Positions 1 through 8,700 of a stretch of 12,332 nucleotides of DNA are shown here, in pieces. The stretch spans positions 20,495 through 32,826 of the forward strand of contig NAOQ01000661.1 of assembly GCA_002751075.1 (NCBI GenBank), in the 5' to 3' direction. The DNA is from Ichthyophonus hoferi. Lineage: Eukaryota > Opisthokonta > Ichthyosporea > Ichthyophonida > Ichthyophonidae. How positions within the stretch are numbered: the stretch's first letter is position 1; every line of letters begins with the position of its first letter. A program made the translations under genes and the position numbers. The notes under the pieces were generated by a model. It was not told the origin of the DNA. It saw only the letters and a list, made by a program, of their open reading frames with translations, and searched no databases.

Positions 1-196
1 TATACTAGTTTGTTGCTGCGCATTTTTAAAGTGATGTACTCATTTTCTCATTATAGCTTTCAGCATACTGTAGATACTCAATAATGACTCCAATTATAAT
101 TGGTTACGTCATTTAACATTTTAACATTCCTAAGTAACGCATGGCCAATTACTATAAAACTTTCAAGACCAAATACCCAATCGCAGTTAGTTATGT

Positions 197-202
197 TTTA
201 TT
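197..202 (-). terminator. AATAAA polyadenylation signal, minus strand
   Basis: TTTATT on the plus strand reads AATAAA on the minus strand, about 36 bases past the stop at 238-240. This is the right position for the 3' end of the left-hand minus-strand gene. AT-rich DNA produces this hexamer often, so the support is positional. Confidence 0.4.
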
Positions 203-237
203 GCAATAAATTTACAACCTTAATTGTGCTAGAGGTT

Positions 238-405
238 CTATTGAACTATTGAAGACCCACATGCTAACTCTCTAAGTAAGTGACTGTAGTAATTATATCT
301 CTGTTCTAATTCAGAAGAGATAGATGCTTTGATGTGCTTTGGTGCAAATGTAGAAATCGCACAATGTGATCGATCATTAAGTGACAGTAAGCAGTTTTCT
401 GACTT
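238..405 (-). CDS. Possible terminal exon on the minus strand; unidentified
   Basis: A strong minus-strand acceptor (CTCCTTCAG, ending at 406) opens a 55-codon frame starting KSENCLLSLNDRSHC and ending ACGSSIVQ-stop. An AATAAA signal lies 36 bases beyond the stop. The composition is protein-like and includes SSELEQRYNYYSHLLREL, probably helical. It would naturally be the last exon of the same gene as 467-771, with a short intron near 406-470. However, the GT donors visible there leave phase 2, which does not match this frame (it needs phase 0). Either the model is wrong, an exon is missing, or the stretch is non-coding. Confidence 0.3.
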   Translation of the reverse strand, partial: KSENCLLSLNDRSHCAISTFAPKHIKASISSELEQRYNYYSHLLRELACGSSIVQ

Positions 406-466
406 CTGAAGGAGTGAGTATTTGAACATTGATTATCGTAAGCGACAGCCAGTGATAGATTAAACA

Positions 467-771
467 TTACAATAACGATCTGTATAATATATATAAAGCC
501 GTGCGATCAGAGATATCCTCATAAGCATTGCAGTCATCCATCTCGTCTTCTTTTGTGGGACATTCGAATGAATTAGACTGGCCGTCTGTGAGAAGCCTGC
601 TGAACTGAGTGATAGGACTGCCGTCTAAGGTTGCGGTGGGGTCGCTAGCAGTACTGGCGGAAACAGGAGTAAGAACACCTAAAGCACATATAAAATTAAA
701 TGCAAAGTATTTTTGTATACGTTTACGAGAACTTTGTATTCCGTAGATACCGCATTGTGTGAGCGGGGCCC
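467..771 (-). CDS. Partial minus-strand coding exon, signal-peptide-like N-terminal part; unidentified
   Basis: On the minus strand one frame is open from 778 to the TAA at 467-469 (103 codons); the other two frames close quickly. The stretch is visibly GC-richer than its flanks between about 540 and 670. It reads RKRIQKYFAFNFICALGVL, a basic then hydrophobic run ending TPVSAS, which resembles a signal peptide with an A-x-A-like cleavage site. A Ser/Thr-rich part and an acidic part (TKEDEMDDCNAYEDISD) follow. There is no in-frame ATG at the 5' side. A plausible acceptor (CTAATAG, ending at 772) implies a start codon in an upstream exon. The 3' end could be the stop at 467-469 or a donor near 470. 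I do not recognise the protein. Confidence 0.4.
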
Positions 772-1184
772 CTATTAGTTATTGCAGTTCATTCATATTT
801 TTTCCATTTCATCCTGATAATCCAATACTAATATCCTCCACCTAGAATAACTCTTTAATAAGCTACCTCATTGGTCTAAATGCTCACCTATTCTATTGAC
901 AAATCAATCTGTCAGGTTGAAAAGATAATGCAGTAATTAATTTTATATTAGCCTAAATTGGAACGTTCGTTAACGTTTCTTACTTATCATTGGTTAGTCC
1001 TATTGCATAATGTATTATGCTATTAAATCGGTTATCCACTGGTTTAGCGAAGTATCTTTATATTTATTTATTTTAAAATCGTACTATAAAGTAAACAAAC
1101 GGAGAGGGTGCGCAACAACACAAGCTTTAATAGCTATTTATAGTGATATATATTTTTTCAATCCTTTATTCCTTATTTCTTAAC
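772..1184. other. Spacer between divergent transcription units
   Basis: About 400 bases of AT-rich sequence separate the minus-strand open stretch from the metallopeptidase start. I see no coding frame, convincing TATA box or repeat here. If the minus-strand gene starts within or just beyond this interval, the spacer may hold a shared bidirectional promoter; that is inference from layout only. Confidence 0.4.
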
Positions 1185-1206
1185 CTTTAATAATATTATA
1201 GGTAAG
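1185..1206 (+). promoter_or_regulatory. Acceptor-like site and 5' leader directly before the start codon
   Basis: A pyrimidine-rich run around 1157-1187 ends in TATTATAG at 1200, six bases before the ATG. This looks like a 3' splice site. It could end a 5'-UTR intron or accept a spliced leader. The following GTAAG also reads as a donor, so the site could be chance. The A at -3 gives a fair initiation context. Confidence 0.35.
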
Positions 1207-2710
1207 ATGTCTGAAGTCAAGTCTATTCAGTTGAATAGTGTTGAGGATGGGGAAAGTTTTGGCTACCCGTTGGTCCGCTTGGTGGGACAGGCAGGTATGT
1301 ACAAGCATGGCCGTGACCAAATACTCAATTACTCTATCAGATTAGGTGTACTGAAGTGATACACACACACATTCCCACACCCACATACATACACAGAGTG
1401 TGAGAGAGTCCTTTGTGTTGTGTGTTTACATTCTGTTCATGTTTGGCTATAAAAGCTTTCTTTTTGTTGCTGAAATATTATTCAAGAAACCAACCAAAAT
1501 GTTTAAAGCGATAATTAAAGATTTTTATGCTGTATATTATTTCACTTAAACATAACATCTTTCTTATAAGGATCTTGTAGTTCCTACTCTCATAATCAGT
1601 CATTCTGGAAAAAGAATAAAATTATTCATTATATATCCACCATCACCATTTTTCGAACTCATTTTATTCTTTATACTTACAACATCTATTCAGAGGGACA
1701 CCAGGGTAAAGGATCAATTGTGGCGACATGTGCTGGAGAAACTGTAACATGGCCACTAGTTGATGAACATTTTAAAGTCCTGGTATTGTTGACAAAGGGG
1801 AGAAATGATATCACACTTCAGATTCAGGGACAAAAGCTAAGCAAAAATATCAGCCTTGAATACAATCCAGAGATGTTCCCGTGCACACACACGGTTAGGC
1901 TGGTTTATTGGGTAGCTACAGGTGTGTTAATTGTCACTCTCTTCTTTAATACTTCCTTTTGATCTATTCAACCACACACCTTCTCCTTGATTATTTTAAA
2001 CAGTTCTAAGATGGTATGTACCTACAAAGAGAGGGTGGTTTGGGAAGGCAGTGAGGGTCAAATGGCCCAATTTTATATCCCAGAAAAAAAAATAACTGTC
2101 TACCTTTTTTTTAATTTTTTTATTTATTTTTTTATTGTTGGAAAGGTCTTTCTACAACAGGCTATGAGATATCTGTGTTAGATCCTTAGCATATAGTAAG
2201 AATGAACTGAAATAGCACTATCTGTTTGACTTGCTTATTCCTCACATATTACATTCTCTTTCAGGAGAAGATGGGTCTTTCCATGCTCCTGATGGTGTGG
2301 ATAACAGTCTGGAGTCAGCGATGAATAGGCTGCGAACAGCTGCAATGATGATGCAGGTAAGTCAGTAAGCCAGTGTGGTTGCTAGGTGATGGGCAGAGAG
2401 TGGGGGAGGGGGAAGTGTATGTGGATCTTAGACGCTAATATCAATACGTTACGTGTATGAAAAGGGAGACAAATGGTATGACTAAGAGAGGTGATAAGAA
2501 TAGTATTGGTGGATGTTGGTAGGATGATAGTATACATACTGCCAATAATTTGATAGACACTCGTGGAAAACCATGATCAATAGAAACATAAAGTATATGG
2601 ATATAATTATACTAACAGCAAACCTATTGACCTCATTTTACCCGTAGACGTTCTGTGCAGAGAATTTGAAGTATCATGGGATGGGTAGCTCCACTTTTAC
2701 ATTGGAAATG
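1207..2710 (+). other. N-terminal part of the metallopeptidase domain (exons 1-4, residues 1-157)
   Basis: Exon 1 gives residues 1-29, starting MSEVKSIQLNSVEDG. Exon 2 adds a beta-rich stretch with TWPLVDEHFKVLVLL and VRLVYWVAT. Exon 3 adds FHAPDGVDNSLESAMNRLR and exon 4 TFCAENLKYHGMGSSTFTLE. In the yeast YIL108W family this region is a beta-rich N-terminal domain followed by a conserved helix running into 'QaF.AE.....G.G..tF.lE'; exons 3-4 reproduce that pattern closely. Intron phases are 1, 1, 0, 0. Nothing resembles a signal peptide or membrane segment. The short exons and consistent frame make the model secure here. Confidence 0.88.
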
Positions 2711-5700
2711 GTAAGTATATGTATGTTCGTATGCTTATTGATGTATTGTTGGGAGTTACCGAATAGAGTTTTGATTGGATGGTTATCAAACATGAGGTGT
2801 TTTATTTAATATTTATGTATGTGGGTTAGTGTGTATGATAATTGTGGGATTAATTTATATGTAATTGTACAGTTTGGTATATATTTATTACTATTTTTGG
2901 ATGGACGGTGTACTCGTTCAACTAAAAAGAAAAGGAGAGCAGGTCATTATACTTGTTTGCCCATAGATAGACACATGAAAATCTTATATTATATTCTTGT
3001 GGTTACACTTTTAGTTGTATAGGTTCATAGAGATTGATGGAGTAAGTAGGAGAACTAATAGTTTCCATTTAACTAACCCCCCTCCACCAATAGGAGGACG
3101 AGGCTTGCAGACGGCCTAAAGTACATATCATAAATTCTAGGCTAACACGTGATGAGATGCGAGGTGGGTTACCATTGTTACCGTGTTCTTTTGACTATTT
3201 CCATTGGTAGAGGTGGTTGGGGCGATATCTGTCGGTGTAATTGTCTTAATCTTGTTAAAAGAACAAGTTATACGAGTATGAGAGTATTATTCCCTATATA
3301 TACCATCATGAAGGTATTGAGATTGTTGCGGCTAATTAGTTAATTAGTTAATTATAGATAATTGCTCTGTAACACTGTAACGTGTATGTATGTATGTATG
3401 TATGTATGTATGTATGTATTGCTCTGACGTAAGTATTTCTCTGGATGTGGTTTTATAGCGGCCTGGAAGAAGCAGGGAGATATATTCTTGCACCGTAAGA
3501 TGGGGCAAGATGCTAAGGCCATCATTGATGACGACACCAAGAAAATGATTGGCTTGATCAGTTTTACAGGTGTGTACCTTACGTCATTATTTCATTTAGT
3601 TATGAAGCAGCTGGTAATTGTATAATAGTATACTAGTATCATAGTATAATAGTATAATAATATAGTTATATAATAGTATAGTAATATAATAATATAGTTA
3701 TATAATAGTATAGTAGTATAATAATATAATAGTAATGGTGGTTGAGGAATACTAAGACCGAATAATGTGCCAATAGAACAGGGTTAAAGGCCTGATATAT
3801 ATTAATTATCTAAAGGATGATTTTTAACCATCACATTCAAATAATGCATTTCAATCTAAATACAAATATTGTATCTTTTAAATATCACTTAAATTCAAGC
3901 TCTAACTCGAAGCAGTGACGCAAATGTGTATAAAACCACAATTATTATACCTCCTAATCTATTTATTTAGACTTTGGCCTGTTCCTATACACTATAATTT
4001 ACTTCACTGCTTGACTTAAAGTTTGGTTTAACAGTTTAGGTTATATATATATACTAATTGATGGCATGATGCCGTACAGAGTTTGATCAAGTTACAAAGA
4101 AGTCAGTAATGCATACCGCTTTGGGCGGTGACCGTCATGGTGCATTTGGAACCAACAATTTATACACATGGGCTGAAAATTACACCAAGATACCCGAGGC
4201 GTTTATGGACGACACTCCTATTAATGTAATTGCTTTTAATTTTAATTTTAGTTTTAATGTTAATTTTTAAAAAGAAATTTTAAAATGTTTTTCAAATTTT
4301 TTTGTTTACCATTTCTAACCTATTTTTGTGCCAATGTAAGATAGGGTAGTGGGTTATAGAAAGCAAGAAATTATGTTAGAAAACTGTATGTATATAAAGG
4401 GTTTTGTGCATTTGAGATTGAATATTATATTTTATTATATTATTTTACCTTACATTAAATTGGATTATATTATATTATATTATATCCTATTATATTGTAC
4501 TTGAGTGATGTTTGTAATCTCTTAATTGGTCACCATTAACCTGGAATGTCTCTGCTGACCTATAGAAAGAGGAGTTTGCCGATGATAGCTTTGGTCGTGG
4601 CAACCGGTGGGGTAGTTTCGCCACAGGCATGGGAGCGACCCTCCACGAAATAGGCCATGCCTTAGGGTGGGTTTAATTTTTAACTCTTTCTTTTGGATGG
4701 CCTACAGTTTTACTTCTACATGCTGTTCTCCCTCGGCTTCCTTATATATATCTTAATGCGTTATAAGCCAATCATTGTTAAGACATTGTACCTTCTATAT
4801 TACGTTACCACAATTGTAACTCCACTAGCTCTATATTAGGAATATAGTGTAATGGTTGTTTACAGATGCCCATATATATATATAGATTAAGGCTGTACTA
4901 CCTGATATAGTAGTGTTATATTTGTAAGATAGTCTGCTGTTCTATCTATACCTGCGCGTTTATTGGTTATTGAATATTGTAAACCTGATCAGTCAGTACA
5001 TCATGGCTTTAAATGTTAACTGAGCAATATAATTCAATTAGATTACCTCACGTGGACATCCAAACGACAGGAGATTGCGTGATGAATAGAGGATATGATT
5101 GGATCAATCGTTTCTACCTTGCCGAGGAAAGAAATCGCAACGGACCTACTAGCAATGTAAGACCCCTACAACCAGTAATTTTACAATTACCTGTTTTTCT
5201 TTAAGTTTTATATTTTCCTTCAACGTTCAATATTTAAACTCAATGTTCTATGACGACACTGTTGCTTATTTTATTCTATTATCTTTCTATTGATTACCAC
5301 TTAATACCAATTATGACATATATGTTCTTACTTATAAACACATGTACATGTGGTAGTAGTAGGTCTGTCTCTGTCCTCTGTGTACCTGCATACCATTTAT
5401 TGGTTCTTGTTCTATTGCATTTGGCAACTACCATTAGTCGATTATTCTTTCTTTTTAAAGAATTATCATTTAATTTACTATATATATTGATATGCCTGTA
5501 TTCCTACAGCCTGAACAAGATGGAGTTTTATGGTGTCGTGGAAATGCTACCTGGCTGCGATTTTCTCCATTTTTCACTAAGAAACGAGTTGAGGTTGAGC
5601 GAACAATTGCAGGTATATGATTGGCTATATGTCATGTTTAATGACTAGCATATGTTCATACAACATGCTAGTCAATGGTGCTTATTTTCATTCTTTTTAC

Positions 5701-8700
5701 TTTTCTATGCACCAATCAATGATATTCGTTATTAATGTCTTTATTCCAATTAATATACCCTATAATAATAATGTTAACTTCGTAATTTATCTATAGCTAT
5801 GATTTCTTTCTAGATTATCCAATCAAGCAGCCTTTATACTCACAGACCCCCTTAATTTGCAGATTTACCAACTATTACCCCTATGACGGTACCCTCTGCT
5901 AGTGTCCTGCCATCATCTCTCGTTAAGCCCACCACCACACCCGGCTCTCAAGCAGAAATTTGGAGTTTCAACGCGAATAATAGTCGCTGGTCTCATATTG
6001 GCTCAGTTGCAGGCATGCCTCTCCCGACCAATGGCGATGCGTCACGGGCGTTAATGGGCAACATGCAGATTGGTGATAATCAACTGAATGTTCACAAACC
6101 TAGGACAATTACACTCAAGGTTAGATGGTTCATAATATATAGTGTAGTGTGTTGATTATAATATATGTTAACCAATAGGTTGGTCATTTTAAAAGATGTT
6201 TAACTTACCCCATCCATCACCCTCTATGTAGATTCGCTACCAAATGACCAAGACGGATGGGAATGCGTTTGAACTAATTCACGAGGGAGGCGAGGGAATT
6301 CCTCGCACATGGTTTGAACTGACTCCTGACGGATCACATCATGCTACGTTTGAAGAAATAAAGAGAGAGGGAGAAAATGTGGAGTTGTATGATGCAGGAA
6401 GAGAAGTGTATCTTAAGTTGGCTAACGTTGGTGTATACTTTAGATCTAATAGCACTCAGGTAAACAAACCTCTGTGTTTCTATTCTTATTATATATAGTA
6501 TAATATAATACAATATATATGTATGTAAGACAATATAATATCATATACTAGAGTATGGTATATTGTCTTTTCTATAATATTTCCTTTAAAGAGTCCCAGC
6601 TAGTTGTTTCTCACCAATAATACTTGTCTATTTAATTCTATCTAATTAAACCTCAATCTATATCTCTTCTCTTTTCTTCTTTTTTTCTCTTCTTTTTTTT
6701 ATTTGGCTTGTTTTGCTTAATATATTTTCTTAATTATTTATTGATTAATTATTAATGTAGTATACATACATACTAATTAATATACACGATGCCTTCCTCC
6801 ACCTTTACCCATCTTGGGCTGATAGATTTCATATGACATCACCAATCTAACTTGCTCATTGTAAATTTAATTTTATTCCTAGACTTGGAGAGGGCTTTCA
6901 CGAGGTCGTTGGGATGATGGAGCTGCCAATCCTGAAAAATGGTTGTCGAAGATGCCGGCTGTTTGTAAATTCGTCCAATCACCAACGGATATCCAGTCCC
7001 TGATTACCCCCGATTCAATCCAAGTCACAGACACAACGACCGAATATCGTAGGAAGAAGGGTGGAATGGTAGGTTTTTTAATGCATTTTTTGATTGGGCT
7101 AAAAATCTATTATATTTTACTCTTTCTTGAATATTTATGTTCTTGGCGCTAATAATAAATAGATAGGTTTTTTTTTTAATGTTTCATACTTATTGTTGTT
7201 GTTATTGTTTTTTGGTACTATTATTGTAATTATTGTGCTAGATTATATTTAACTTTTTATTTATATCCATGAAATCATGATTGTCCAATGAAGAATAATA
7301 AAAAGAAAGTATAATGCATAATGACTGGGTGAATAGTGTGTCCCTGTCCCATGCTGTACTCTGATTGGTGTAGAATCATAATATTTCTTTAGACTAACCA
7401 TTTCACTGGTGCAGACCCGGTTTGACATGAACAATAAAGGATACTTTATAGTTTCACCTAAGGAGAATGAGTCGTTGGTGTGGTATGAGATGTCTGCTGA
7501 AGACAAAGTTAAGTGGACCTTTGCGGAAGTCAGACGGCAAGAGGCCCCAAAGAGTTCTGTAGTGTTATATGATGCTAGTCGTAAGATTAGTATTAAGATT
7601 AGACCCATTGGTGCGTTCTTCAAGTTTGATAATAGTGAGGTAAAAGTAAGTAAGGTAGAAGGTTGATGGGATATAAGGAATATGATAGTTAATCTTTAAG
7701 GTTTTAAGAACATACATACTCTTATGACTTTTTATGTTTATTTGGTCGGTCTAGCATAGGTTATCTATCTTTAGTTGACATTCGGGTTTTTTTTAACTCA
7801 TATACACACCATTTTATATATATATATATATATATAGTTTTGTGATGAATACACTCGCATAAAGATATACACATATAAATAAATATATACATCAACACTC
7901 TTTAAATTTTCGAATGGGTAGATTAATACCAATATTGTTGAAGGGTCAAACTTAAGCTTACTTAACTCAGCTGAACAAAATTAATATAATTAATTCACCT
8001 TGAAATATAATACATTCTGCTATTATATGTTAGTAAATATATCTGATTTAAGATACCAATCACAGCAGTGGAGGTATTTAGGTCCAGGTAAATGGGAACA
8101 GGAAGACCCCCTAGAGTTAGATCAGAAGGTATAGTGTTGCACACCTCTAATAATCCTCCTCCTATCTATCTATACCCCCTTGCCTTATAATCATGATCCT
8201 ACACCTTCCTGACAGTCTGCCATTGGTTTATTTCACACATGTTACCTGATATTTCTCCTATCACATACCCCCTTCCACCCTGCTCTAATCTGTCTTAATA
8301 TTATCACCCATGTATACTCATTCTTCCTTCTCCTTACTCTCCATCCTATAGACTCACTTTGAAATGGATAACGGACGACACGTAAAGATAGTACAACGGA
8401 GTGCAAGTGGACAACATGTGTGGCATGAAATATCTGATGCAGGAAGACTTGAGCATACCTTTGTGGAGGTCAAACGAGACCAGAATGGGTTTGTAGAAAT
8501 ATATGATGTCTCGCGGAACTTTTCTCTAAAAATGAATAACGAGGCTGCGTATTTCTCACCTGACAAAGAGGTATGTTTCATTATAGTATAATATATATAT
8601 ATATATATATATTACTGTATTGTAGTGTATTATTAGTATAGTATATGTTTGTATTTATTTACTCCCCGTAGCTATGCTACATATTAATGTTTTTCTCTTT

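Noticed and set aside
1987-2181. An open frame inside intron 2, preceded by an AG
   Set aside because: Exons 2 and 3 join in phase and match the family without it. Its tail is poly-Phe/Lys from T- and A-runs.
5250-5648. A 132-codon plus-strand open frame
   Set aside because: It is intron 9 read together with exon 10 in the wrong frame; exon 10 in its proper frame continues the metallopeptidase.
7261-7623. A minus-strand open frame of 120 codons
   Set aside because: It is the antisense shadow of exon 14, which is clearly coding on the plus strand.
8354-8581. A minus-strand open frame opposite exon 16
   Set aside because: It is the antisense shadow of a conserved plus-strand module exon.
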